Shown here: positions 52,358 through 61,404 of the stretch, piece after piece | How positions within the stretch are numbered: position 1 is the first letter of the stretch | Layout of the letters: every line of letters starts with the position of its first letter | Assembly: GCF_022829585.1 (NCBI RefSeq) | Contig: NZ_JAKSYC010000069.1 | Span: 104,635 to 168,634 of the forward strand | Reading direction: 5' to 3' | From: Methylobacterium sp. J-026 | GTDB lineage: Bacteria > Pseudomonadota > Alphaproteobacteria > Rhizobiales > Beijerinckiaceae | DNA length: 64,000 nt | Position numbers and translations under genes: made by a program | Notes under the pieces: generated by a model | Database searches by the model: none | Seen by the model: the letters and a program-made list of their open reading frames with translations, nothing else | Told to the model about the DNA's origin: nothing

Positions 52358-53736
52358 GCGATTTCGACACCGACCTCTTCGTCATCGGCGGCGGCTCCGG
52401 GGGCGTGCGCGCGGCGCGGATCGCGGCGGGCTACGGCGCCCGGGTGATGCTGGCCGAGGAATACCGGGTCGGGGGCACCTGCGTGATCCGCGGCTGCGTC
52501 CCGAAGAAGCTGATGGTCTATGCCGGACGCTTCGCCGACGAGTTCGCGGACGCCGCCGGCTTCGGCTGGACGGTGGGGACGCCGCACTTCGATTGGGCCA
52601 CCCTCAAGCGCCGCCGGGACGCCGAGGTCACCCGCCTCGAAGGGATCTACGACGCCAACCTGATCCGGGCCGGCGTCGAGATCGTGCCGGAGCGGGCGGT
52701 GATCGTGGATCCGCACACGGTGCGTCTGGTCGCGTCGGACCGGACGGTCCGGGCAGAGCGGATCCTGGTCGCGGTCGGTGCCCATCCGGTGAAGGAGCCC
52801 GCGGTGCCCGGCATCGAACTGGCGATCACCTCGAACGAGGTGTTCGAGCTGGAGAGCCTGCCGGAGCGCATCCTGGTGATCGGCGGCGGCTACATCGCGG
52901 TGGAGTTCGCCGGCGTGTTCGCGGCGCTCGGGAGCGCCACGACCCTGCTGCACCGGGGCGACAGGCTGCTGCGCGGCTTCGACGACGAGGTCCGCGACGC
53001 CCTCGCCGAGGCCTACGGCCACCGGATGGACCTGCGGCTCGGCCGCACCCTCCTGGGCATCGAGCGGCGGGAGGGCGGCCTGTGCGCACGCCTCGACGAC
53101 GGCAGCGAGATCCTGGCCGATCAGGTGCTGGTCGCCACCGGCCGGCGGCCCAACGTCGGCGGCCTCGGCCTGGACCGGGTCGGGATCGACCTCGACGCCG
53201 CCGGGGCGATCCCGGTGGATGCCTATTCGCAGACCAAGGTCCCGTCGATCTACGCGGTCGGCGACGTCACCAACCGCGCCAACCTGACCCCGGTGGCGAT
53301 CCGCGAGGGCCACGCCTTCGCCGACACGGTCTACGGCGGCAGGCCGACCTGCGTGGATCACCGCCTGATCCCAACAGCGGTGTTCTCGACCCCCGAGATC
53401 GGCGTCGTCGGCCACAGCGAGGCCGCCGCCCGCGAGGTCTACGGGACGATCGACGTCTACAAGGCACGCTTTCGCCCGATGAAGGCGACGCTGTCGGGCC
53501 GCGAGGAGCGGATCCTGATGAAGGTGATCGTCGATTGCGCCACCGACCGGGTGGTGGGCGTCCATATCTTCGGCCACGATGCCGGCGAGGTGATCCAGGC
53601 GGTGGGCATCGCGGTGACCCTGGGCGCCACCAAGGCCGATTTCGACCGGACCATCGCGGTCCACCCGACGGCGGCCGAGGAACTGGTGACGATGCGGGTT
53701 CCGGAGGTCACCAAGCATCCGGTCGGCGTCGGCTGA
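52354..53736 (+). CDS. gor: Glutathione-disulfide reductase
   Basis: Encodes 460 residues from ATG 52354 (ATGA overlap with the ligase gene). The FAD site VIGGGSGGVRAARIAAG, redox pair GGTCVIRGCVPKK, NADPH site RILVIGGGYIAVEFAG, second FAD stretch YAVGDVTNRANLTPVAIREG and C-terminal IAVHPTAAEELVTMR with the catalytic histidine are all present. The C-V-I-R-G-C pattern is typical of alphaproteobacterial glutathione reductases. It regenerates reduced glutathione with NADPH, which the pentose phosphate enzymes encoded upstream (rpiA) help to supply. Confidence 0.95.
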   Translation: MSDFDTDLFVIGGGSGGVRAARIAAGYGARVMLAEEYRVGGTCVIRGCVPKKLMVYAGRFADEFADAAGFGWTVGTPHFDWATLKRRRDAEVTRLEGIYDANLIRAGVEIVPERAVIVDPHTVRLVASDRTVRAERILVAVGAHPVKEPAVPGIELAITSNEVFELESLPERILVIGGGYIAVEFAGVFAALGSATTLLHRGDRLLRGFDDEVRDALAEAYGHRMDLRLGRTLLGIERREGGLCARLDDGSEILADQVLVATGRRPNVGGLGLDRVGIDLDAAGAIPVDAYSQTKVPSIYAVGDVTNRANLTPVAIREGHAFADTVYGGRPTCVDHRLIPTAVFSTPEIGVVGHSEAAAREVYGTIDVYKARFRPMKATLSGREERILMKVIVDCATDRVVGVHIFGHDAGEVIQAVGIAVTLGATKADFDRTIAVHPTAAEELVTMRVPEVTKHPVGVG

Positions 53737-53792
53737 GGGCTCTCCACCCCCCGGGGCCTCGACGCCGTGCCCGACCGAGCCATATCAGGGGG

Positions 53793-54110
53793 ATGGGCAA
53801 GCAGGGCGCAGGCAAGGGACGCGGCGAGGACGACGCGCACGCGCGGCGGCAGGCCATCATCGATGGCCTGCTGGCGGACGCCCTGCGCCCGGCCTTCCAC
53901 CGACCCCCGAGCCACGAGGCGCTGCCCCCCGACATCCGCCGCGCCATCGATCAGTTGCTCGCCAAGGCGGAGGCCCAGCGCAGCCGCTGCCTGACCTACG
54001 ACGATCTGGAGGAGGCCCTGCCGCCCAGGGACGTCTCCGCGGAGGATCTGGAAGCGATCTTCTGGATCCTCGCCGAGCATGGAATCGAGGTCGAGGACGG
54101 CGAGGCCTGA
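53793..54110 (+). CDS. Stand-alone sigma-70 region 1.1-like protein, 105 aa
   Basis: Residues about 46-104 (PPDIRRAIDQLLAKAEAQ, LTYDDLEEALPPRDVSAEDLEAIF, WILAEHGIEVEDGEA) closely follow region 1.1 of primary sigma factors, which reads 'LTydEindaLPeedvspeqiediixxLxxmGIxVxe'. No region 1.2-4 is attached. The N-terminal 40 residues are basic and disordered-looking. In RpoD, region 1.1 is an acidic DNA-mimic that blocks the RNA polymerase channel, so a free copy could bind polymerase or sigma. ATG 53793 is preceded by GGGGG. It stands between gor and the class II aroF, 56 bases after gor. Function is unproven. Confidence 0.8.
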   Translation: MGKQGAGKGRGEDDAHARRQAIIDGLLADALRPAFHRPPSHEALPPDIRRAIDQLLAKAEAQRSRCLTYDDLEEALPPRDVSAEDLEAIFWILAEHGIEVEDGEA

Positions 54111-54144
54111 GGCCGGGGCGCGCCAGCCCCTCGCATTCCGACAC

Positions 54145-54195
54145 TCGTCAGCCCAGGGGAACCTCTCTATAAGCCGCGCTTCGCGCGAAGCGCGG
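54145..54195 (+). promoter_or_regulatory. Promoter with palindrome over the start site, class II aroF
   Basis: TCGTCA (54145-54150) and TATAAG (54168-54173) are spaced by exactly 17 bases and match four and five of the six consensus bases. Directly after the -10 comes a perfect 22-base palindrome with arms CCGCGCTTCGC (54174-54184) and GCGAAGCGCGG (54185-54195), covering the expected start site. A further stem, CGCAC/GTGCG (54197-54211), precedes the ribosome site. This looks like an operator or a structured leader controlling aroF. Confidence 0.5.
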
Positions 54196-54223
54196 TCGCA
54201 CGAAAGGTGCGCGGAGAGAGGCC

Positions 54224-55606
54224 ATGGGCGAGCGTTGGACACCGAAGAGCTGGAGACACCTGCCGATCGAGCAGGTCCCCGCCTATCCGGACACGGCCGC
54301 CCTGGGTGCCGTCGAGTCGCAGATCGCGAGCTTTCCGCCGCTGGTCTTTGCCGGTGAGGCCCGCAAGCTGAAGGCGGCCCTGGCGCGCGTTTCCGCGGGC
54401 CAGGCGTTCCTCCTCCAAGGCGGCGACTGCGCCGAGAGCTTCGACGAGCATTCCGCCGACAACATCCGCGACTTCTTCCGGGTGTTCCTGCAGATGGCGA
54501 TGGTGCTGACCTTCGCGGGCGGCTCGCCGGTGGTGAAGGTCGGGCGCATCGCCGGGCAGTTCGCCAAGCCGCGCTCCTCGCCCACCGAGACCCTCGAGGG
54601 CGTGAGCCTGCCGAGCTACCGGGGCGACATCGTCAACGGCATCGGCTTCTCGGAGGAGGCCCGGATCCCGGATCCCCGGCGCCAGCTCGAAGCCTACCGG
54701 CAATCGGCCGCGACCCTGAACCTGCTGCGCGCCTTCGCCACCGGCGGTTACGCCAATCTGGAGAACGCGCATCGCTGGATGCTGGGCTTCGTGAAGGATT
54801 CGCCGCAATCCTCGCGCTACCAGGACGTGGCCGGCCGGATGACCGACGCCCTCGACTTCATGCGCGCCATCGGCATCAACCCGGAGACCCATCCGGAGGT
54901 GCGGACCACCGATTTCTACACCAGCCACGAGGCCCTGCTGCTCGGCTACGAGGAGGCGCTGACCCGCGTCGATTCGACCACCGGCGACTGGTACGCGACC
55001 TCCGGGCACATGCTCTGGATCGGCGACCGGACCCGGCAGCCGGACCATGCCCATGTCGAGTACGCCCGCGGCATCCGGAACCCGATCGGCCTGAAATGCG
55101 GCCCGTCCATGAAAGCGGACGGGCTGATCCGGCTGATCGACCTGCTCAACCCGGAGAACGAGCCGGGACGCCTGAGCCTGATCTGCCGCTTCGGGGCCGA
55201 CAAGGTCGGCGAGCACCTGCCGGCCCTGATCCGCGCCGTCGAGCGGGAGGGCCGCACGGTGGTGTGGATCTGCGATCCGATGCACGGCAACACCGTGGCG
55301 GCGGGCCGCTACAAGACCCGGCCGTTCGAGCGGGTGATGCAGGAGATCGAGGGCTTCTTCGGCGTCCACCGGGCCGAGGGCACGATCGCCGGCGGCATCC
55401 ACCTGGAGATGACCGGCAAGGACGTGACCGAGTGCACCGGCGGCGCCCGGGCCCTGACGGCCGACGACCTGCAGGACCGCTACCACACCTACTGCGACCC
55501 GCGCCTCAACGCCGAGCAGGCCCTGGAGGTGGCGTTCCGCACGGCGGAGCTGGTGAAGGCTGAGCGCAGCCACGTGGAGGCCCCGCGCCTCGACGCGGCG
55601 GAGTAG
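54224..55606 (+). CDS. Class II 3-deoxy-7-phosphoheptulonate (DAHP) synthase
   Basis: Encodes 460 residues of the plant-like (type II) family. Signatures: [40 protein letters not shown] (substrate-binding), [46 protein letters not shown] (metal His) and [18 protein letters not shown] (metal Glu). It joins phosphoenolpyruvate and erythrose-4-phosphate at the head of the shikimate pathway, whose last common step, aroC, lies at 21673. GGAGAGAGG precedes the ATG. No type I isoenzyme or leader peptide is seen. Confidence 0.96.
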   Translation: MGERWTPKSWRHLPIEQVPAYPDTAALGAVESQIASFPPLVFAGEARKLKAALARVSAGQAFLLQGGDCAESFDEHSADNIRDFFRVFLQMAMVLTFAGGSPVVKVGRIAGQFAKPRSSPTETLEGVSLPSYRGDIVNGIGFSEEARIPDPRRQLEAYRQSAATLNLLRAFATGGYANLENAHRWMLGFVKDSPQSSRYQDVAGRMTDALDFMRAIGINPETHPEVRTTDFYTSHEALLLGYEEALTRVDSTTGDWYATSGHMLWIGDRTRQPDHAHVEYARGIRNPIGLKCGPSMKADGLIRLIDLLNPENEPGRLSLICRFGADKVGEHLPALIRAVEREGRTVVWICDPMHGNTVAAGRYKTRPFERVMQEIEGFFGVHRAEGTIAGGIHLEMTGKDVTECTGGARALTADDLQDRYHTYCDPRLNAEQALEVAFRTAELVKAERSHVEAPRLDAAE

Positions 55607-55627
55607 GACAGGGAATCCACGTCTCCC

Positions 55628-55648
55628 TCCTCCCTGTGCGGGGGAGGG
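55628..55648. terminator. Hairpin between aroF and the convergent GGDEF-EAL gene
   Basis: CCTCCC (55629-55634) pairs with GGGAGG (55642-55647) around a 7-base loop, with a possible extra T-G pair outside. It begins about 20 bases after the DAHP synthase stop and can serve both converging genes. Confidence 0.35.
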
Positions 55649-55735
55649 TAGGCGCGCGACCCTTCTGGACTGGCATAGCCGCCGGCCACGCGATGACCCC
55701 AAACGCGGAGCGCGAATCCGCCCCCCGCTCCGTCC

Positions 55736-58618
55736 TCACGCGATCGCCCGGCTGGCGCCGTTCCAGCGGCTGATCACGGCGGCGACCTCCGAGACGGGGA
55801 CCGGGCGGCTGAACAGGTAGCCCTGGACTTCGTCGCAGCCCTCGGCGCGCAACCGGGCGAGCTGCGCCTCGGTCTCCACGCCCTCGGCGGTGGTGGTCAT
55901 GCCGAGGCTCGCGCCCAGCCCGATCACCGCCCGGACGATGAAGTCCGTCCCGTCCTTGATGCAGAGATCGCGCACGAACGACTGGTCGATCTTGATCTTG
56001 TCGAAGGGGAAGCTGCGCAGGTAGCTGAGCGACGAGTAGCCGGTTCCGAAATCGTCCATGGCGACGCGCACGCCCAGCGCCTTGAGGCTGTGGAGGACCG
56101 CCGTGGCGGCGCCGGGATTGGCAACCAGGACCGATTCGGTGATCTCCAGCTCCAGCCGCCGGCCGGGCAGGCCGGTCCGCCGCAGGGCCTCTCGCACCAC
56201 GTTCACGAGGCTCGCAGAGGTGAACTGAACCGCCGAGACGTTCACTGCGACCTTCAGGCCGTCCGGCCAGCGGGCGGCCTCCTCGCAGGCCCGGCGCAGC
56301 ACCCACTCGCCGAGCGGCACGATCAGGCCGAGTTCCTCTGCGATCGGGATGAACTCGGCCGGCGAGATGAAGCCGCGGACCGGGTGGTTCCAGCGCAGCA
56401 GGGCCTCGAATCCGCAGACTCGGTCGGCATCGAGGCTGTAGATCGGCTGGTAGTAGACCTCGAACGCTTCCCGGGCGAGGGCGTCGCGCAGGTCCCGCTC
56501 CAGGATCCGCCGCGCCTGGAGGCGGGCATCCATCTCGGGCTCGAAGAACCGGAACGAGCCCCGCGCCTCGGTCTTGCCGCGGTCGAGGGCGACCTCGGCG
56601 TTCTTCAGGAGCTTTTCGCAGCTCGTCCCGTCGCTCGGCGCGAGGGTGATCCCGATGGTCAGCCCGACGCTGATCTCGTGGCTGCTCAGGCTGTAGGGCG
56701 CGCCCACCACCTCGATGATGCGCCGGGCGAGCACCGCGGCATCCTCCGGCCGGTCGATGCCGCGCTGGATGACGATGAACTCGTCGGCGCCGAGGCGGGC
56801 GACGCAGTCGATCTCGCGCACGCAGGCGGTGAGCCGGTTCGCCACCGCGGCGAGCAACTCGTCCCCGACCCCGTGCCCCAGGGTCTCGTTGACCGGCCGG
56901 AAATCGTCGAGATCGATGGCGAAGACCGCGAAGCCGTGGTCGCGCCCCGCCTGGGCGACCGCCATCTCGATCTGCTGGCCGAGGGCGATCCGGTTCGGCA
57001 GGCCGGTGAGCATGTCGTGATGGGCCAGAAAGGCGATGCGGGCCTCGGCGTGCCGCCGCTCGGTGACGTCCTCGTAGGTGGCCACGAAGCCGCCATCGGC
57101 GGTCTTGCGCCGCTCGATCGCCACGATGCGCCCGTTGCACAATTCCTGGAAATGCGTGTGCCAGGCTCCCCCGTGGAAGGCCTCGCGCTGCTGGCGCAGC
57201 AACGTCTCGATGTCACAACCCGGATGGTTGCCGGCCAGGAGGCTGGCGTTCATGACCTCGACGGCGCTCATCCCGGGCGCGACCGCCTGGCTGGGCAACC
57301 CGTAGATCTCGCTGTAGCGCCGGTTGACCACCATCAGGCGATCCTGCGCGTCGTAGAGGCACAGCCCCTGGGACATGTTGTCGAGGGCGGCGTCGAGGCG
57401 GAGGTTGGTCTCGGTCAGCCGATCCTCTTGCTCCTTCAGCAGGCTGATGTCGCTGCACACCGCGATGAAGCCGCCCTGCTGGGTGGCGCTGCGGCTCACC
57501 CGCAGCCATCGCCCGTCCGCCAGCCGGATATCGCCGTCGCGGGCCAGGGCCCGGAAGCAATCCCCGAGCGTTTCCGGTGCGCCGGTCTCCGGGCCGCCGG
57601 CATGGCCCCAGACCGAGACCCCGGCTTCGATGGCCTCACCCAGCCCTTCGAAGAAGCGCTGGGCCTGGGCATTGGCGAGGGCGATCCGGCCGGCAGCGTC
57701 GACGACGACCACGCCCTCGCGGGAGGTCTGGAGCGCGTCCGTGACCAGGGACTCGGCGCGGCGGCGCTGGCTGACCTCGCGGGCCATCATCGCGTGGATG
57801 TTGTCGCGCATCACCGCCATCGACCGCAGCAGGCTGCCGAGCTCGTCGCGGCCCCCCGCGGGGATGCGATCGTCGAGGCGGCCGCTGGCGATGCGCTCCG
57901 CGGCGCGCGAGGCCGCGGCCAGCGGTCCGGTAATGCGCCGGTTCAGCAGCCAGGCGACCAGCGCGCAGACGACGGTCGCCAGGGCCGCCGCGATGGCGTT
58001 GACGCGCATCTCCCGGACCACCAGCGTGCGCGCCGCCTGCCGGAACGTGAAGCCGTCGCCGGCCGTGTAGTTGACGAGCATGTCGATCTGGCTATCGACC
58101 ACGCTGGCCTGCTGATCCAGGGCGTCCCAACGCTCGGGGCGGGCCGTGGCGGGATCCAGGGCGCGGCGCATCTCCTCCCAGGCAGAGACCGCCGCCTGGA
58201 CCGCGCCCGCGGTCCGCACCGCCCGGTCGGACTGGGACCGCTCCACCGCGATCGTCAGATCCTCGGCCAGCGTCGTCGACAGATCGGCGATCTCGGCGTT
58301 CAATTTGGCCGTCTCGGCCTCGCCGCGCAGGTGCATCCGCCGGGCGAAGGCCGTGCGCATCTTGGCGAAATCGGCCGCGGTCGCCCGGGCGTAATTGATG
58401 GACATCAGCGACTCGTCGTAGGTCCGATTGACCAGAGTGCCGATGTGCGCGATCGCGACAACCGCGTAGAGCCCGAGGGCGCCCGACAGCAGGCTCATGC
58501 TCAGGAAGGCGACGAAGATCCGGCCCCGGACGGTGGTGAAGAACCCCAGCATCCCACGCGCGATACCTGACGGCCTCATCGGGGACCTGTCCTCCTGAGC
58601 CGTCTCGGGGTCTTGCAT
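55736..58618 (-). CDS. Membrane PAS-GGDEF-EAL cyclic-di-GMP protein, probable phosphodiesterase
   Basis: Encodes 960 residues. Order: membrane helix (about 33-57), periplasmic helical sensor with four-helix character (58-203), second helix (204-226), HAMP (227-280), a PAS region (292-395), a second PAS region (402-520) ending ATYEDVTERRHAEARI, GGDEF domain (about 530-690) and EAL domain (about 705-955). The cyclase signature is GADEF (610-614) rather than GGDEF, while EAL (738-740, FEALLRWNHP), ITESVL, MDDFGTGYSSL, KIDQSFV and TAEGVET are intact. It should sense a periplasmic signal and degrade c-di-GMP, with the GADEF domain possibly regulatory. The start may also be ATG 58579 (MRPSG). Confidence 0.93.
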   Translation of the reverse strand: MQDPETAQEDRSPMRPSGIARGMLGFFTTVRGRIFVAFLSMSLLSGALGLYAVVAIAHIGTLVNRTYDESLMSINYARATAADFAKMRTAFARRMHLRGEAETAKLNAEIADLSTTLAEDLTIAVERSQSDRAVRTAGAVQAAVSAWEEMRRALDPATARPERWDALDQQASVVDSQIDMLVNYTAGDGFTFRQAARTLVVREMRVNAIAAALATVVCALVAWLLNRRITGPLAAASRAAERIASGRLDDRIPAGGRDELGSLLRSMAVMRDNIHAMMAREVSQRRRAESLVTDALQTSREGVVVVDAAGRIALANAQAQRFFEGLGEAIEAGVSVWGHAGGPETGAPETLGDCFRALARDGDIRLADGRWLRVSRSATQQGGFIAVCSDISLLKEQEDRLTETNLRLDAALDNMSQGLCLYDAQDRLMVVNRRYSEIYGLPSQAVAPGMSAVEVMNASLLAGNHPGCDIETLLRQQREAFHGGAWHTHFQELCNGRIVAIERRKTADGGFVATYEDVTERRHAEARIAFLAHHDMLTGLPNRIALGQQIEMAVAQAGRDHGFAVFAIDLDDFRPVNETLGHGVGDELLAAVANRLTACVREIDCVARLGADEFIVIQRGIDRPEDAAVLARRIIEVVGAPYSLSSHEISVGLTIGITLAPSDGTSCEKLLKNAEVALDRGKTEARGSFRFFEPEMDARLQARRILERDLRDALAREAFEVYYQPIYSLDADRVCGFEALLRWNHPVRGFISPAEFIPIAEELGLIVPLGEWVLRRACEEAARWPDGLKVAVNVSAVQFTSASLVNVVREALRRTGLPGRRLELEITESVLVANPGAATAVLHSLKALGVRVAMDDFGTGYSSLSYLRSFPFDKIKIDQSFVRDLCIKDGTDFIVRAVIGLGASLGMTTTAEGVETEAQLARLRAEGCDEVQGYLFSRPVPVSEVAAVISRWNGASRAIA

Positions 58619-58828
58619 CGCACCGGCCGCCGCGCCACACGTGCAACGATCTGTAGTTGCAACATGTTAAGAGGCACTTAGTTCGCAGCCCTGGCAATTC
58701 GATTCCGTGGCGCGTGCGAATACCGGTCGATGCGCGAATATCGCTCGATCGCATACAAAATCCAGCTTCGGAAAATGATTTCTCAAGGAAATCTGTGCGA
58801 TCATGGCATCCGGAAACCGAGGGATCAC

Positions 58829-59206
58829 ATGTCCGCCTCCGAATCCCGGATCGTTTCAAGCTTGAATTGGCGCGCCGCGCTCCCGGCGGTGCTGGCCCTG
58901 GCATTGGGCGCGACCTGCGGATTGCTGATCACCGATCGGCTCCAGGCCTCCGCCATCGCGGTGTCCCAGAAGGGCCGGATGTTCCATCCCGACAACCTCG
59001 CGGTCGCCCGCGGCGAAGTCGTCACGTTCGTCAACGACGACAGCGATCTGCTGCACCACGTCTTCGTCGAGTCCGACACGTTCAACTTTGATTCCGGGGA
59101 TCAGGAACCGGGCAGCCGCACGCCGATCACCTTCACCGAGCGCGGCACCTTCCAGGTTCTGTGCGGCATTCATCCCAAGATGAAGCTCGTCGTCCGGGTG
59201 AATTGA
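58829..59206 (+). CDS. Membrane-anchored cupredoxin (plastocyanin/pseudoazurin-like)
   Basis: Encodes 125 residues from ATG 58829, behind GAGGG. An N-terminal helix (about 17-35, ALPAVLALALGATCGLLI) anchors or exports it. The cupredoxin fold has FHPDNLAVARGEVVTFVNDDSDLLHHVF and FQVLCGIHPKMKLVVRV, with type 1 copper ligands His76 or His77, Cys112, His115 and Met118. So it is likely a blue copper electron carrier on the periplasmic side. It stands alone; no cytochrome or dehydrogenase gene is adjacent to name its partner. The 210-base upstream region contains TGCAAC repeats at 58642 and 58658. Confidence 0.9.
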   Translation: MSASESRIVSSLNWRAALPAVLALALGATCGLLITDRLQASAIAVSQKGRMFHPDNLAVARGEVVTFVNDDSDLLHHVFVESDTFNFDSGDQEPGSRTPITFTERGTFQVLCGIHPKMKLVVRVN

Positions 59207-59221
59207 CGGTTCCCGGACCGG

Positions 59222-60496
59222 TCAGCGCTGGGCCGAACGCATCGGCGTGGGCTCCGGCGCCGGTTTCAGCCGCTCGATCGCCTGGCCGTCGCGGAGTTCC
59301 GGGGGCGGGCTGTAGACGATGCGGCTGTCGGCCGAGAGGCCGGATTCGAGCTCGATCGTGCGTCCGAGATCGCGCCGCACCTTGACGGTCCGCCACGTCA
59401 CCCGGTCGTCGTCGCCGACCTGGGCGACCTGGAGCCCCTTGCTGTTGAACACCGTCGCCTCCGCGGGCACCGAGACCGCAGGCTCGGTGCGCGGGATCTT
59501 CAGGGTCACGTAGGCGTAGAGCCCAGCCCGCAGCACTCGGTCGGGATTGGGCACGTCCACCTGCGTGGTCAGGGTGCGCGAGGCGGCATCCAGGGCGACG
59601 GAGCTGCGCTCCACGAAGCCGTCGAAGGACCGGCCCGGGAGCTGCGGCACCGTGATCACCGCCTTGACGCCGGGCTTGACCCCGACCGCGTCGTTCTGCG
59701 GCACGTTCACGGTGATGCGCAGGGTGCTGTCCTGATCGATGCTCAGGAGCGGCGTGCCGCCGTTGTCGGCCCGGACGAGATCGCCGACATCGACGTTGCG
59801 GGTCGTGACGACCCCGTCGAAGGGCGCGACCACCCGCTCGAACGCCGCAAGCGCCTTCAGCCGGTCGACCACGGCGTCCTGCGACTTGATGTTGGCGGTC
59901 GCCACCTTCACGCCGGCCTCCGCGGCCGCCAGGGTCGCCGCCTGCGAGAGGACGCCGGCCTGCGACGTGTCGGCGTTCTGCCGGGAGGCCCAGCCCTGCA
60001 CCGCAAGCGTCGTGGTCCGGTTGTTGGTGAGGTTGGCGAGGTTCACGTTGGCGCGGGCCTGCTCGACCTGCGCCTGCGCCTGCAGGAGTTGCGCCTTCAG
60101 CTGGCCGACCTGCGCCTCGGCCTGGGCGAGCTGCTGGTCGAGATCCGGGGCGGCGATCCGCAGGAGCAGGTCTCCGGCCTTGATCCGCGATCCGATATCG
60201 ACCCGGCGCTCGGCAATGTAACCGGTCGCCCGGGCCGCGATCGCCGCCGTGGTGAAGGCCTGCATCTCCCCCGGGAGCACGAGATCGATCGGCCCCGCCG
60301 CCCGCTCGGCCGCGACCGTGCGCACCTGCGGGACGAGGGTCGTGATCCGCTCCAGCGTCGCCGTCGCCGCCACGTCCCGCTGCCAGTGGCCGTAGGCGCC
60401 CCAGGCCAGCAGCCCGACGCCGACGAGGCCGACCAGGAGGAACGGGACTATGCCGGGGGGCGGGGGTACGTCGCGCGCCGCGTCCTGGGCCATCAT
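59222..60496 (-). CDS. RND efflux periplasmic adaptor (MFP), orphan
   Basis: Encodes 424 residues; ATG 60496 and 60493 are adjacent. A membrane anchor (about 17-35) is followed by the split lipoyl domain (AFTTAAIAARATGYIAERRVDIGSRIKAGDLLLRIAAPDLD and later VVAPFDGVVTTRNVDVGDLV), a long helical hairpin (about 115-205, rich in QLAQAEAQVGQLKAQLLQAQAQ) and beta-barrel domains ending LSADSRIVYSPPPELRDGQAI. This is a complete adaptor, but unlike the one at the window start no RND permease gene is next to it; the neighbours are a cupredoxin and a CysZ-like gene. Confidence 0.9.
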   Translation of the reverse strand: MMAQDAARDVPPPPGIVPFLLVGLVGVGLLAWGAYGHWQRDVAATATLERITTLVPQVRTVAAERAAGPIDLVLPGEMQAFTTAAIAARATGYIAERRVDIGSRIKAGDLLLRIAAPDLDQQLAQAEAQVGQLKAQLLQAQAQVEQARANVNLANLTNNRTTTLAVQGWASRQNADTSQAGVLSQAATLAAAEAGVKVATANIKSQDAVVDRLKALAAFERVVAPFDGVVTTRNVDVGDLVRADNGGTPLLSIDQDSTLRITVNVPQNDAVGVKPGVKAVITVPQLPGRSFDGFVERSSVALDAASRTLTTQVDVPNPDRVLRAGLYAYVTLKIPRTEPAVSVPAEATVFNSKGLQVAQVGDDDRVTWRTVKVRRDLGRTIELESGLSADSRIVYSPPPELRDGQAIERLKPAPEPTPMRSAQR

Positions 60497-60588
60497 CGCT
60501 CGGCTCTCCGCCCGGCGCCCGCAGACGCCGCCGCGACGGTAGCGGTCAACGGCAGCGCCCGCCAGAGCGGGCTTTGCCGCAGTGCCGT

Positions 60589-61293
60589 CTACGCGGTGCG
60601 CGGGCCGGCCAGGCGCAGGTCCCGGCTGAGGCGCTTGTGCAGGTGGACCATCAGGGCGATCCCGAAGAGCGGCGTTAGCAGGTTGAGGATCGGCACAACC
60701 ATCAGCGCCGAGAGCAGGCAGCCGGCACCGAGCGTCCGGACCGAGAAGGCGCGGCGCATGGCGGCCGCCTCGGGCAGGGGCCGGAACCGGGCCGCCGCCA
60801 TCTCGAAATACTCGCGGGCGAGCAGATAGGCGTTGGCGGCGAAGAAGGCCGCGATCCCGATCACCGGGACGAAGAAGATCACCAGAGCCGCGAGGTTGAC
60901 GAGCAGCGCCACCCCGGCGAAGCGGACCGTGTAGAGCATCGCGGTGCCGAACGGCATGGCCCGGCCCGGCGGCTCCCCGGGGAAATCCGTCCGCTCGACG
61001 ATCTCGGCCGCGTCGTCGAGGAAGAAGCCCGCCACCAGGATCGAGACCGCCGGCATCAGGTAGGCGAGCACCACGAACAGGCCGAAACCCGCCAGGTAGT
61101 AGGCGAGGCTGTCGAGGATCGGGTACTGGGACGAGATGTGATGGCTCGCCTGGAACGCCTGGACCAGCCGGGTCAGGCCGAGCCAGACCAGGACCAAGAG
61201 CCCGAGCGTCAGGCCAAGGGATTTCCAGAGGATCGCCCGCATCGGGGGCGAGAAGGTCTGGCGCAAAGCCGCCGTCGCGGACTCGACGAGCAT
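60589..61293 (-). CDS. EI24/CysZ-like membrane protein
   Basis: Encodes 234 residues from ATG 61293; the reading frame is open much further upstream, but this ATG begins the recognisable protein. Four or more membrane helices and the phrases FGLFVVLAYLMPAVSILVAGFFLDDAAEIVER, TDFPGEPPGRAM and AFFAANAYLLAREYFEMAAARFRP are typical of the EI24 domain. CysZ, its best-known member, passes sulfate into the cell. No cysteine-synthesis gene is nearby, so sulfate transport is only a possibility. Confidence 0.85.
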   Translation of the reverse strand: MLVESATAALRQTFSPPMRAILWKSLGLTLGLLVLVWLGLTRLVQAFQASHHISSQYPILDSLAYYLAGFGLFVVLAYLMPAVSILVAGFFLDDAAEIVERTDFPGEPPGRAMPFGTAMLYTVRFAGVALLVNLAALVIFFVPVIGIAAFFAANAYLLAREYFEMAAARFRPLPEAAAMRRAFSVRTLGAGCLLSALMVVPILNLLTPLFGIALMVHLHKRLSRDLRLAGPRTA

Positions 61294-61404
61294 CGGGTGC
61301 GGGTTCCGGTCGCCGCCGGGCGCGGCGCCGGCGGATGTGGAGCGGTGCGGCCGGCGGCGCAAGGCTGCGGGTGAAGCAGCGCGGGTGAGGGACGGGGAGC
61401 GCAC

